Positions 11,478 to 25,171 of a stretch of 64,000 bases of DNA are shown here, in pieces (position 1 is the first letter of the stretch; each line of letters begins with the position of its first letter). Location of the stretch: NCBI GenBank assembly GCA_022592445.1, contig JABYQR010000110.1, positions 55,683 to 119,682 of the forward strand. Direction: 5' to 3'. Under the pieces are notes generated by a model, which did no database searches, was not told the origin of the DNA, and was given only the letters and a program-made list of their open reading frames with translations. The translations under genes and the position numbers were made by a program. The stretch is from Cytidiella melzeri. Taxonomy: Eukaryota; Basidiomycota; Agaricomycetes; Polyporales; Irpicaceae.

Positions 11478-13608
11478 CTAACGAGATGGGAGACGGGAAT
11501 AGCAGGGCATACCAGACACAGTGAAGACCCTTCCAAGTGTTCGCATCGCCAGCAGCAAGGTGTTCAGCTCCGCTTGGATCTCGTCTATTAGAACCTTATT
11601 GGGCACAATTTGAGTCCGTTGTAGTGTCAGTGCCTGAAGATAGACTTGCGCAGCACATTTCCAGCAAGTCTGGTATCGAGAGAAGAGTGAGCCCACTGAG
11701 CCGCCCTGCAATGAAGAGAAGACACTTACGCTGAGGATGGGGTTCAAATATTCGTAGTCTGTGTCGTTGAGCTCCCGTATTGATTTCGTAATACTGTGCG
11801 CGGCCAACGTGCACATTTGGTAAGATAAGGGATGGTGCTCGAGGAAGTCGCGATGTAGATGTATGATAGCTGCATTCGTAAGCGTGTGTATTGATAGTAG
11901 TGAGACATCCTCGGCAGACAGATGGTCTTTGCACATCAACGAAGATAGCGGGGGAAGGTTGGCGGTGAACTGTGATAGGAACAGGCCGAGCTGGCGATGA
12001 TCCTCCAAGTAGGCCCCATCTGTCTGGAACGTTCCTGCGATACAGGTCAGAAATTGTAACGATTGACGGAGATGAGAGGCACGCGTACTTGATGAGAAAC
12101 GGTAAGTCCGCTCAAAGAGGGCAACTGACCTCGCTCTTAGCGACGGGAGTAACTTCTCAATGTCTCGGCCCAATGATGGATCAATACCACCCGTATACTG
12201 AAGTAAAAGTGAGCGTCGCTTTCCCAACTTGGGCTGACAGTTACGCACCGAGGCGTCATTGATAGATGTTGGAAATGTAGTTTCAATGAGTGCTCGAGGA
12301 CTGTCGTCGTCAGGAAGAGCAGCCGGGAGTCCACTAGCGACGGACCAAGCGCGGTCGACTAGAAACACCTGCCAGAAAGTGGCCACTCGCTCTGCATACT
12401 CTACGGCGTCCCTCGGCGCGCCAAGCTGCAAAGACGGCTTAAACGACACGAAGGCTGGCTGAGAGGCCTGGGAGGAAGAGAGGTCAAACTGTTGCTGATA
12501 CCAGTCTTCGGGCTTGATTTGATGAAGTCCCAGGCTCACTGCCAGTCGCGCGGCTGTCGAAGAATGGTAGTAACCCTCCAACACTCTGCCGCGACTAAAG
12601 AAGTAGACGGCAATCAAGCAAGACGCCTGGACGACCTGTACTAAGCGGTCGTTGTGCTGAAGCGCTGACGATATGCCGGACAATGCGTTCTGGAGGAATT
12701 GGGCTTCTTGAGCGGTATGATGGGGTTCATGCGAGAAGTAGCAGCCAATGAGACACATTGCATCGACAAGCGCAGGATGTGGTTGCTGAGGAGGTGGGGC
12801 TGACAGAGACGCCCGTAGGCGGCCCATATGAACGTCAAAGGCGCACTGGTGGCGATGCTTGAGAAAAATGTTGATTCTGCGAAAGACATGATAAGAATCA
12901 GTGTGGCGATATACCACGTAAAAGACGCGTACAGCTGATGAGAGAATGAACACAGATCATCTTCTTGATTGGACGGAGGGGAAAGAGAGTTCGGGGGGAA
13001 CTCGGCACAGTGCTTGATAGAAGCGAGGACGTCGAGGACTGGGGATCATGGAGGGCGATGGAAAGGTCGGAGAGGTTGTTTGGCCAGCTCGAAGCCCACG
13101 CTTCCTGCTCAGCGCAGTAGAGACCGACGAAAGGCGAGGGCTGCTCAGACTCGGGAGACGCCGACAGGGTAGGAGGCATGGACATTCCTAACATGGCACT
13201 GTCAAAACTGTGGTGGCATCACCTACAATCGGCATGACGGACTTACCTGGTGGCATAAGCAATATGCCACTGGGAGAAGAGGAGGAAGAGGGCTCAGGTG
13301 ACTGGGTGTTGGGGCGGCTTGAGGACGACGAACCCGCAGACTGTTCGGTCTCGAGTTGGCGCAACCGTTCCTCGAGCTTGGCCATTTTCGCGCGAAGCAG
13401 CTCTGTGCGACTGACCTGCTTCTTGTCGTGGTACTGGCAAGCCCCTTGTCTGCTTGCCTTTGTGCATTGCGAGCAGACTGGTCGAACGCCGTCACATTTC
13501 TGATAAACAGTAAGCGGCGTTTCCCCAGGACGAACAGGTGCTGACCATCTTGCGCTGTCTGCAGCTGAGACATGCTTTGCCCCGCTGAAGCGGGTTGGAG
13601 ACCTTCAT
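11478..13608 (-). CDS. Zn2Cys6 transcription factor with fungal-specific regulatory domain
   Basis: Nuclear regulator. The first exon encodes RGKACLSCRQRKM, then after an intron CDGVRPVCSQCTKA, together the six-cysteine binuclear zinc DNA-binding domain, followed by a coiled-coil dimerisation stretch (LLRAKMAKLEERLRQLETEQ) and a Ser/Pro-rich linker. The later exons match the middle-homology domain, including ASCLIAVYFFSRGRVLEGYYHSSTAARLA and VFLVDRAWSVASGLP. ATG at 13606-13608 was chosen because the upstream minus frame is low-complexity. Introns at 12198-12248, 12035-12088 and 11670-11729 have clear GT...AG ends and are multiples of three without stops. The target genes cannot be inferred. 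Confidence 0.88.
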
Positions 13609-16600
13609 CGGGAGCCGTCCGCTGGAGGAGGTGCTTGGTAGTGTTGTACGGGAAGAGAGACGATAAAAGGGCGTATCTCTGAGGCTGTTCGACTGGCGTC
13701 TCGAGGAGGATGAGTGGCCAGGGATGGGGGGTGAGCGTTGAATATATAGCAAGTCGAGGTACCGGATCGTGATCGTAACACATTGCAAGATGCTGCTAAG
13801 TGCTAAGTTGCAGCTGGGAACGAACTGGACATCTACAACCAGTGCTAATTTCTACCCAACCCCATTCAACGGTCTTGGCGCTTCACCTGCCGTCGTCGCC
13901 GCCAGATGTGGTGCCGGATGCAGAAACCCATCCAAACACTGCGTGGCGCCCGTGCGATCATCGTTCCGTCCCGTGGCTTTGCTCGCATATTTCTGCTGCA
14001 ATAAAATGTCCGAGGACTTTCACCGTATGCCTCTCTTGTGGTCCTCCTCATCTTACCCGCGGGTAACTCGGCGCACTCCCAGGGACGAGAGGACTCGTAT
14101 GTCTAGCAGGCTTATGGAGGCCCGTCCAAAGCGGGCCTCCGCTGTGATCGACCTGGCAATTGTGAGTTTAGTTTACGGGTGAAACACCCATAGGCGGACT
14201 TGGCAACTCAAGTCGCCGACTGCTCTGGCCCCGCACGGCACTGCAATGCCAGGTGTCTCGGATCACTCCTTGATGTACTCCGCCGCAGTCCGACTACGTC
14301 AGCATTGTACCAACACTACTATAGAATCGGCTATAAATACTCTCTCGAGTCGACTGATACAGTCCGGTTTTGTATAAACCTGCTTGCTCTAGACATCCTT
14401 CCGCCTGGCATCTGAGAAGACTTGCTTACCATCAACAACATCAATGGGAGATTGTCATTACGATCAAACAGGCACAGCTGTGACAACTGTTCCGCTCAAT
14501 AAACATGGATTTAATCTTGGGTGCTCACCACTTTGTCGTAATGGGTGGTAAGCTATGTAGTTTGAGCTCGAAGCTCTGCCAGGCCAAAGCATCCGGCTGG
14601 CTTTTTTTTTCGCGGGTCAGATGTGTGCGTGTCAAGTCGCTCAATCACAGTTTGGGAGTCTTGGACAATCACACGTGCGCACCCGGGCGCAGTTCCACCT
14701 CCCACGCTAGAACACACTGGCGTCCTGTGAGTCGACTGAATAGTACAGTTGCAAGAGAGCCAATGCTTTGACCTTTGTGCAAGCCTCCACGCACCCCGGT
14801 GCTGTTTCAAACGTTGCGGCCGGTGTCCTGTACGGGTGGTGCTGAATTCTTTGAACGCCGTTGGTGTGATGTGCGATGTCATGCCCGTCTAACGCAGAGA
14901 TAACATGAGTACATCTCCATGTAGATCCATCGGAGGAGCGCCGGAGCTCGGCACAGAACGCATGCTGGCGCCTGTCTGTTCTAAAAACATACGTTACGTA
15001 TCCACGCGTTCAGAATACAAAGCTGCCCAATTTCGTTGCAAGGAAAATAAGGAGAAACACCGCCCCCCCCCTCCAGCATGAAAAGCATCTTTTGCATCGT
15101 TTTTCAAAAAATTTGGGCACGCTGTGCTATATCTGTGGCTGAGTCGGGCCGGAAGGCTTATGTCAGGTCCGTTCAACAGCACATTCCTCATATGGCCTTG
15201 CACTTCTGGCGGATCATTGCAGAATCAGACAGCTTGACTATGTGATCTTTCACTACTACTTGTCTCTGAGTCTCTGAGAGGAGCGTTCAACATTAAGGGA
15301 CTACACTCAAAATCAATGCACAAATCCACTCTGCACCACGAAACTCCCGAGAAGGAGTCTTATGGTCTGTGTTCAATCACTCCGAGCCGTTCGCCAGCTA
15401 TAATGTCGAACTCTCACTCGGAACTGCGATACTGAGCCTTGGCTTCAATCTTGGACATTCCGAACAGCTTCTAGGGCGTAGTACAGCTTGCACTGCGCAG
15501 CTTGTGTTCCTCAACGCTAACGCCGTTGGATGCCTTGCTTACAAATCTGCTCAGCTCGACTCAAGATAAGCTCGTACTATCTTCCTCTTGATCTCCGAGC
15601 TGGGGGCTCTGCTCTTCGACTCACCAATGGAGTAAGCAGTGCTAATACTGTGTATGTTGACCACCGCCCATGGCCGCGCTAACTGTAAAGTCTATATTGC
15701 AGATCAACTCTAGCCCACTCAAGTGCTTATAAAGAGGGGCGGCGAGTCGGAAGCCCATGGTACTAGCTGCCGACCCCACCCTCTCAACCCATCACACTAT
15801 TCTTTCCATTAGCAATATATACTCAGGTGAGCTGCCATGATGCTCCCGCTCCGTGTGACGAACGCACTAGACACCTCGACTTCTCAGATGTATACCTCAC
15901 GAGCAAGGCACTCTTTCGTCAACATCGTACCAGCGATATCCTACGTAGTGGCAACATTTGACGCTAGCTTGTGTCTGCTGACTCCCACACTACGACCCCC
16001 ACACACAGCCGTGAAGGGGGAGTAGAGTGAGATCAAAACAAGGGCAGTGCACCGGTGCCACCAAAGCCGGAGGTGCGGCGCATCTCGAACAGATAATACA
16101 TGCAATCGCGCGAGTGTTCTAAACTAAATCTACTACTGCTCACACACCCTCAATCAGGATCCTTATGTCGCGCAGTACGCAGTTAGGCCTGCAAGCCACC
16201 GGGCAGGAACACACAAGTTTCTCAATCATAAAAACGACCACATCTCACCGCACTGTGGATCTCCCCTTTGAAGCTGGAACCCCCGGGGCCCTGGCAGTAC
16301 ATTGTGCTCAGTTCTCTCGCTACGGAACTGGTGCTGTAGTTTTATACAGCCCGAGACGCAAGCTGCTATATACTTATGGGCATCACCAAGTTTTGCTCAT
16401 CTCATACTAGTCGCAACGTGAGCGCACCCCGATGCGCGACGCGCTAGTGCTCGAGCTCAGAGACTCAGTTGGAACTTGTACTCATGCTTCTGAGTAAATC
16501 GTCCTGAATTAGTTGCACATACATTTTGACGCGGTTGAGAGCCGCCCACCGTCGCAATCGACTGTCACCAGTGGACGTCCGAGAAACACGCAAATGATCT

Positions 16601-17077
16601 AGCACTGTGGTGGGGACCCTTGGCAAACAACATCGTACACGATTTGAATAATCTTATGCTTCAGTACTAGTTCAAGGTCCAAAAAAATCATCTACTGCAA
16701 CATCGTTTCTTGTATGCCTTTTGAATGGTTTGAGGACAACGGGTAAGCTGAGCGATAAGCGAGACGTTGCTCGGATCTCTCATCCTAATATTACGTGGCG
16801 TACACAAGAATGTGTGTAGCGGATTACCCCATGTGCTACAACACCGACGGGTACGATATCAACGAGCAGTGAGGGAGGTCGTTTCGCAGAGATGGTTCAT
16901 CCAGTTCACTCTGTTCAAGTTCTGGCCGCGGTCCGCGGAAGCTACCTCGGATCAACGCACACAAGTTGCACAGAGGGCGCCGTCGACAATTCGCTATAGA
17001 CAAACAACTGACCACAAGTCCATAACAATTTCAATCTAGACCACCTCTATACACCACAGGTTGTTCCGTATATACAA
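13609..17077. other. 3.5-kb gene-poor stretch
   Basis: I find no protein I can name and no consistent exon pattern. A perfect GC-rich hairpin, GGAGGCCCG with GCGGGCCTCC, lies at 14116-14140. A run of nine C's lies near 15063-15071. A 62-codon plus frame with an ATG at 15837 follows an acceptor-like CAG and a TATA-like TATATA (near 15816), but resembles no family. The stretch may hold regulatory DNA, a non-coding RNA or decayed sequence. Confidence 0.4.
14116..14140. repeat. GC-rich inverted repeat (hairpin)
   Basis: A nine-base arm pairs perfectly with its complement across a loop of about six bases. No U-run or gene end is adjacent, and fungi do not use bacterial-type terminators, so I give it no function. 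Confidence 0.5.
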
Positions 17078-18098
<1,021 letters not shown>

Positions 18099-18449
18099 GT
18101 TGTGCGACGAGCAAAGTGTTCTGGATGCGACGAAGGGGAAAGCGGCAGCACGGAGGAAGGAGCCGACACTTAATTTAACGCGTCTCACGGTACTTGCCGA
18201 TGCTCGCGTCCTCTAGGGAAGATGGGCGGGTCTGCATTCAAGTTGCGCTTTACCGACATTTGACACGGGGACGAGTCAGTTGGCTCGGGGTTAGGAGTAA
18301 TACCATTGACATGCGATGTAGACCTGCCGTTAGCCATATTCGAACTCTGAAATTAGGAATAGTAGTAATCGCAACAAGACATACAAAAAGTTCCAGCCCA
18401 GTAGATGTTGTACATAGTCCGATGGAAGAAATTCCGACGCACAAACTCC
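18099..18449. other. Intergenic between adenylate kinase and the ABC transporter
   Basis: It holds the adenylate kinase promoter, its 5' leader and the 3' UTR of the ABCG gene (both genes on minus). No further gene is seen. Confidence 0.5.
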
Positions 18450-21400
18450 TTACCGCCTCTCACGCGCCTTGAAGTATACCACCAGTATCACTCCGCTCCC
18501 AAAGCCGGCAATAAAGGCGAACAGTACGAGAACGTCTCTATAGTAGTTGTTTGATCCAAAGCCAAAGAGCTGTGAGCCCGGAGTGAGCTGATTAAGCCAT
18601 TTACTAAGCCTTGAGAGCTAGCTGTGCACGTACGAGGTTCATGATCAAGCTTGCTGAGACGTTCACAGGAACGCCCTCCAACGAGTCTTGGATCATTAGA
18701 CCCGAACCAACTTCATTGACTGAGAGCGCTTCGAGCGTGTACTTGAGAGGGCACAACCATTGAAGCCACCGTAGTACCGGCGGTATGTCGTTGAGGTGGA
18801 CAAAGAAGCCCGCGTACGTCATTTGATATAACGCGAGCAGGGCACTGAGTAGGATGGCGATACCTCCGTTTGTGAATATGCAGCCAAGGAGGAAGTTCTA
18901 CTCGTGGTTGAGCATGCAGTGAGTGGTAGACATAAACCGATGCTAGTAAACTCACGAATAGAGTCATTGCTAATGTATACAGCACCAATATGAATAAGAA
19001 CTTGAAGAAATGTGCGGCATCCTGAGCCAAGCCGGCCATCCAGTACGTACTGTTACGAAGTGAGCACAGATATGGCAATATATGATGACCATATGACTGA
19101 CATAGTTGCTACAACGATGGTAGGTATGATGCGTAGTGGTACGACATCAAATATGAACCGGGAGAGGAGCCACGAAGTCGGGCTAAGCTGCGAGTTAGTG
19201 ACGAGGCTACAAGAATCAAACGGCGGGTGATAACGCACCTATAATATGAGGCAGATCTCTCTCTGAGAAATAGAGGGCGGGTTTCAACGACACGGTATAG
19301 CGCGCTCAGTGTCGAAAATGCCACAAGGGCTCCCTTATAGACGTGTATATGAGTTTCGTATCAACACGCAAAGCGACTCGCATACTAGGAAAAATAGGCA
19401 TCCCACACGAGACTGGAATCCTGCTATAGTGATGCCAGTGTGGAAATACAGGCCTCCTGAGGATACAGGTATTGAGCGAAGGTTACAGCGACGAATAAGC
19501 ACACGCACCAACGAACACTCCTAGTATCGCGGATACGAGGACATGTGTAACGAACAATGTATAGTCCCTGGGAGAGCCGTTGATTAGCACGGAATATCGA
19601 GTGCGCTACGCCACCTACCTTTGCAACAACTTCCACTCTCTTCCAGATAAGACCTCTAATTGAGTAAGGAATGTGGTTGCACAGTTCGGAGGGCTTCTGC
19701 TTGACTTTGATGTGCTCGTAGTAGATATTTTCAACTGAGAGGAGCCATAACCTTTTTCTAATTCACTATGCACTTTCTCCACAGCCTGACCAGAGTCCAA
19801 CTCCTTTGGAGAGTTAGGTTGAAACAGAGCGACAGGTGGATCACTGGCAACGTCGAGCAGATAGTCGGCTACGTTGTAGCCTTCTTGATATGCGATACCT
19901 TTCGAAGAGAAGTAGGTAGCGGGGGCTAAACCTCCAGCACCTAGATATAATGCGCGCCCATGAGAAAGCAGGAGAACTTGATCGAATGTTTGGTATAGTT
20001 GAGAGCTTGATGACGTTCAGCAACAGCGCGCTAGTCCAAACCATTGAATCTCACCTTGGTTGATGAATAGATGCAATGACAGCAGTAGGATTTTCTCGAT
20101 CATGCGCCAGCCCGTGAAGCACACGAGCGACGTTCGAGGCCGATACCGAGTCTAGCCCAGACGTAGGTTCATCTAGGATCAGGATATCTGGTCTTGCAAC
20201 AAGCTCCAAGCCAATACTGACTCTCCGCATTTCACCACCGCTAATACCTCTCTTCTCTCCGTCGCCGATACGTACGTTCCTTACAGCAGACAAGCCAAGC
20301 TTTTCTATAACATCATCCACGCGAGCGAGTTGTTCGGACAATGGTATGCTTTCAGGGAGGCGCAAGCGAGCTGCGAAGAGGATCGCTTCGTGCACTGTGA
20401 GCGTCGCTGGGAGGATGTCCTGCTGTGGAACGAATCCAACCGTCGGTTCCCTCGAGCACGATCCCGTAACAGGAAACTCGACTTCACCATTCATACGTCC
20501 AACCTTGTTCTTCCCCGCCAGGATTTCTATTAAAGTCGTTTTCCCAGCACCTGCGTGCACAAATGGCTGAGATCAGGTCGACTACAGTTCAATGTTCATG
20601 TCTCACTTACCGCTAGGGCCCAAAATTGCCATCGTATGTCCGGGCGCAAGCTGTCCAGAGACGTTGTCTAACACCGTCTTCGTTTCGGTCTCCGCGCGAT
20701 CCCGCCTTGAAAGTACGGACAGACCATGTCTTGTGCTGACGAAATAGCTGACATTCGTCCATACAATACCAATACCGTCTGTCCTATACACAGAGCTCGC
20801 CCCACTTGCTCGTCTAGCCTGTCGTTGTCTGTAGCAGCCAAAAACAAGGAAGGCCAGGGCTATTCCAATCAAACTGCCGACAACGGCCAGTCCAGCGATA
20901 ACACCGCCACTGAGCGATGGGCCATGCGAGCTAGAGTCCAAAGAAGTTGAATTGGACGGTGTAGTGTCAATGACTGCTTGAGCGACGCATTCGCCGAAGG
21001 TACATCCCGCTAGGGACAAGCCTGACGAGCCGAACACCTGATTGATAAGCAGTTGCTTGAAGGCACACGACGTTGACGTCACGCCATTCTGCATAGCTGG
21101 GGCATTGCACGATATCTCTACGGCACCGGTGAGGCCGTCAATGGTGGAAGTGATGTTGGTTATAGGCACGCCGCCACAAAACGTTGCGCCTGGAATACAG
21201 GTACACTTGAGGTTTTGGCAGTTCCAATCAGAGCTGTCTGAATTGTTGCCGATATTCTGCGTGCATGAGTCCGCGGTACAGTAAAACTGCTCCTCCCCTG
21301 AGTAGAAGAGCTGGGCGTAGATGGAACCGCTTTCACCAAACCCCGTAACGTTTGGCAGCGGTGTGAACGAAGAGTTCAGGTTCCTCAGAATAGTCAGAGT

Positions 21401-21872
21401 GGAGTCAAGAGGATAGAGTGCTTGAAGCATTTGGTTCTAAGATGGCCTAAGTTGCAGAGAGGATTGAACAGGAACTACTGTAACATACCTGAACACTACA
21501 GCTCATATGACTAGCCGCATAGACTCGTGAAGCGGTATTACATGTCAGCGTATCGTTCTGACCGTCTGGTACTCCGAGCCCTGTGACGGAACTTGAGCTC
21601 GAGCTCGACGAAGCGAACCCAGCCTGACATGCTTGTGCGGTTTGGCAAACGTTGCAGACAGTCCCAGTCCACCCATCTTCACATGAACATCCTGACGCGG
21701 TTAAATTTGGGAAGGAGTTCGTTGCAGTTGGTGCCGGAACCAGAGAACGACCAGAGCCTTGAAATATGTTTCCGCCGCATGCTGGTTGCGAGCAGTCAGA
21801 CCCACCAAACCCCGGTGGACAAGCACACGCTGAGCCGTTCGCACTACCGTAGTTCGAGCAGTTGTCCGACAT
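18450..21872 (-). CDS. ADP1: ABCG-type transporter, Adp1-like, with extracellular EGF-like domains
   Basis: Half-size ABC transporter. The N-terminal part is lumenal or extracellular and Cys-rich: CACPPGFGGSDC and CSCEDGWTGTVC are EGF-like. A membrane segment (GGVIAGLAVVGSLIGIALAFLVFG) follows, then the ATPase domain: Walker A GPSG/AGKTT split by an intron near 20550-20600, signature ISGGEMRRVSIGLE, Walker B DILILDEPTSGLDS, and a His switch IASIHQPR. The rest is the multi-span ABCG membrane domain, including ILSALLALYQMTYAGFF and LKYTLEALSVNEVG. The final exon (FGFGSNNYYRDVLVL...) ends with TAA at 18450-18452. ATG at 21870-21872 lacks a signal peptide, and the frame continues upstream through a Thr-rich stretch. 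A first exon near 22125 with a hydrophobic start (MVSQLLSQSQQLVAALLV) is likely. The substrate is unknown. Confidence 0.9.
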
Positions 21873-22276
21873 GGCAGCGGGCGTGGTGGATGTGGTAAGC
21901 GTCGGAGTCGTACCAGTCCCCTAGCTATAAGCTATTGCCTTAAGGCGGTGGCGGCAGCGCCTGCGTGGTCCTGATCGAACGTTTGGGCCCGGTTTCATTT
22001 TGGTCAATCCGCCTTGGGGAGCCAAAATATGCACAAAAATTGCCTAGTGAGTGCTGCATGATAGAGTGAAAGACGAGCAGTGCCGCCACCAATTGCTGTG
22101 ACTGAGACAGCAATTGGGACACCATGATCAGGTTTGTTGACAATGATATTAAACTGTTATCAGAGTAACAAAGAATGGAAGCAATCATACAAATGGCTGA
22201 AAGCTGTTCAACGCCATCTTCTTACCTTTCTTATAGCCAACTATTACTGCTCCCCTTAAGCAAGCAGCGGCTGCCT

Positions 22277-24361
22277 ATGTCACTCATGTCAGACCACAGC
22301 GACGATGACGACGGAAGCGATTTCTATGATTACGGGTCGGACGAGGTCGCAGTAGAAGAGGTCAGTAGTCTGTCGTGTGCTTTGCCATGTCCTCACGCAA
22401 TTGACTCGCACAAGTGGTGCTAACCGCTGCTTACGCTCAGGACAATGACTCGGAGTACACTCTCGCTACGACCAGACCAGACAAAGGAAAGCAGAAGAGT
22501 CTTACTATCGACGCCAAAAGTCTTTCGCTTGAAGCGCTGCAGGAGATGATCAATGGAGACGTGCGTCGTGTGGCTAGCATCACCGGTCTTCAGGTGAGCC
22601 AGCATAGACATTGTACATTCGTCATCTGAATATTCTCCTTTCCTGCGCACCGTTTCGGTGGCTATTATAACCCCCATCTTCTTGGACCTGCAACCTTCGT
22701 CGCCCATGGGATATATTACACAGCCATCAATAGCATTCGTGCTCCTACAACACTACCGTTGGAACGAAGATCGACTTCTAGACCAGTATATGGACTCCGA
22801 CCAGGCGGTATTACGAACATCTGGAGAACCCCAGAACGTGGATGTCGTAGATGACTACGATGGTGCTCCCCCCGCCAGCAAGCGTGCACGACTTGATCCT
22901 CGCGCCGCAGAGCCCTTTGACTGCCCAATATGCTGCGAGTCGCTAGCCTTGGAGGATGATACATATAGAGCACGCTGCGATCATCGATTTTGTCAGAACT
23001 GCTGGCGGGAGTATGTCGTGGCGAACATCTGTCATGAAGGACGATGTTTTTTCAAGTGCATGCAGGATGGGTGTCCTGCTACCATGGACGCGGTTTCGAT
23101 CGAACGGTTAGCACCTGCTACCGTATTTCAACGGTACGCATACCTTACTCTCATTCGTATTAATGTTTAGTATAACCGCCTGTTCCAATACATTTCGTCC
23201 AGGTATCAAATGTTGGTTCAGCAGTCATATGTGCAAGCCACCTCGAAATTGCGCTTCTGTCCTCATGCCGGGTGCTCCGAGACGTTATTCTGCGCGACAG
23301 GCTGCAGCGAGATGATGCTGAACGAAGTAGTACCGACCGTTCGATGTGGGCAGGGCCATGCCTTCTGCTTTGGGTGCGGGTGCGACGATGACCATCGACC
23401 TTTGTTATGCAAATTTGTGAAGATATGGAATAAGAGTGCCAAGGAAGATGCGGGCACCAATCAATGGCTGCGGGCGAACACGAAAGACTGCCCTAAATGC
23501 CATAACAGCATCGAAAAGGCTGGCGGGTGCAAGTAAGTCTCGGTGCGACTGTACGGAATATGACCGTCGCTTACTCTTCGTTATAGCCGTATTTTGTGCC
23601 GACACTGCAGCCACCAGTTCTGCTGGATGTGCATGAGTGACTGGGACGTGCACGGGTACAACAAGTCGACGTGTAACGCATTTGTGGAACCAGAGCCAGA
23701 CGCCGCTGCCAACGAAGCAAAACAAAATCTCGAAAGGTGGCTGTTTTACTTTGACCGGTTCAATAATCACGAACTCTCTGCCAAGCTTGACAAGGCTTTA
23801 CTGGAACGTACCGAGGAGAGGATGCTGCAAGTGCAAGAGACTAGTCAGATGTCCTGGATTGAGGTCAGTCCTGTAGCCCGATCCAGGTTTATCGCGTCCA
23901 AAGCATCCTTTTAACGATTTGGCGCTGCACGCATCTTCATACTCCAGGCGAAGTTCATGGAACAAGCCGTCGATGAGCTGACAATGTGTCGACTCACATT
24001 GAAATGGTCTTACGCTATGGCATACTTCTTGGCAAAGGGCAACGATAAGGAGATCTTCGAAGATCTACAGGCGTAAGTACATGATAGCTCTTTCACAACA
24101 TGAAGTAAACTGTGATCATCAGCGACTTGGAAAAGGCGGTGGAACAGCTCTCGCAGCTGCTCGAGGAGGAAATCGATGCAGGGACGGTCAAAGATTTGCG
24201 GCAGCGCATGATTGACAAGACTGTATGTCTTGGATCCCTTTTTCTGCGTACATTCTGCTTGCTCAAGGTGGTTTCAGGTATATGTCAGACACAGGCACGA
24301 AATTATGCTCAGGGACACGGAGGAGGGTGTTAAGCAAGACCGATGGGTTTGGACGCAGTAG
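22277..24361 (+). CDS. Ariadne-type RBR E3 ubiquitin ligase
   Basis: RING-between-RING ligase that passes ubiquitin through a catalytic cysteine. An acidic start (MSDHSDDDDGSDFYDYGSDE) is typical of Ariadne proteins. A UBA-like region follows, then RING1 (CPICCESLALEDDTY...CDHRFCQNCW), an IBR (RYQMLVQQSYVQATSKLRFCPHAGC...CFGCG), RING2 (CPKCHNSIEKAGGC|NRILCRHCSHQFCWMCM) and the helical Ariadne domain (ERWLFYFDRFNNHE...). At least eight exons are needed. The last begins after the acceptor near 24277 and ends KQDRWVWTQ at TAG 24359-24361. The conserved GGC cysteine is immediately followed by an intron, and the residue two after it is Arg rather than the usual His (see findings). ATG at 22286 is an alternative start. 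Confidence 0.92.
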
Positions 24362-24614
24362 ACCATTCGGCGAAGCTTCACAGTATTCACTTTCTTAGTC
24401 CTACCACCACTTCATTCCGAAGGCGTCTTTGAATGTGGTTATGCTGTGACTGACTTGCGAGCGAGAGAGTGTGGGCAGCTTCTGTAGATTAAACGTGGAT
24501 AATACAGAATGACCAAGACCATATAATAGATGGATTAATAGGCGGGGGGCTGGTGTCTGACCGGTCGTCGAATATACGCCAATCCCGTGTTCCTTAATAG
24601 GCCTAGGTGAAGGA

Positions 24615-24910
24615 CTATACTTTGAAGCCGTAACCGCGCATGCAGGCTATGTGTGCTTGCACCAGCTCCTTGCATTTCTCTGAAGACTCGCTACTGTCAA
24701 AGTTCAGGAAGCAGTCATCCCGCTTGGACTTGGTCTCGGGACATGCACAGCACCTGAATTGCACATGAGACCAGCCAAAGTGCGTATCACAGCTGATACT
24801 CACGGTTTCAACCCTTTGGGATTCAGAGGATTCTGTTTAGGATCGGTCGGGTCGAAAGGTTTCGAGTCCGGAACAGGTGTCGGTGTTGATCCTCCCCACC
24901 AAGATGACAT
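24615..24910 (-). CDS. COX17: Cytochrome c oxidase copper chaperone Cox17
   Basis: Small intermembrane-space protein that delivers Cu(I) to Sco1 and Cox11 for cytochrome oxidase assembly. Exon 1 (from ATG at 24908-24910) encodes a Pro-rich leader ending NPKGLK. A 50-nt intron (about 24753-24802) splits the codon before the copper-binding KPCCAC. Exon 2 continues ETKSKRDDC...EKCKELVQAHIACMRGYGFKV. The copper CC pair and the twin-cysteine helical hairpin are all present. The first hairpin spacing is C-x12-C, longer than usual, and the second is C-x9-C. It diverges from OST48, sharing a 261-bp upstream region. Confidence 0.95.
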
Positions 24911-25171
24911 CTGGAGGGGTTGTTAGCTGCCTCATTGGATGGGAATAACGCACGCACACTGCCCAGCATGTCTGAAGAATCTGAAGGCTAATACGTTGGA
25001 TGTGTGTGTTACGAAGACAAGCCGCGACCTTCAGAAATCGTTACTCATCCCGAGTCCCTGCATCCTAGGGTTAAGGTTAGATATATACTTAGACTGGATC
25101 ACGTGTATTGCGACGTGTACGAGCTCGACTTTGGCAGTCAAGTCTGAACACACTCTTTCACTTTCTCCGCT

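Noticed and set aside
14116..14140. GC-rich hairpin as a transcription terminator
   Set aside because: It has no T-run and is not next to a gene end; intrinsic terminators of this kind are bacterial.
16787..16795. TAATATTAC, the nonanucleotide of geminivirus-type replication origins
   Set aside because: No stem flanks it, no Rep-like coding region is near, and nine AT-rich bases arise by chance in 64 kb.
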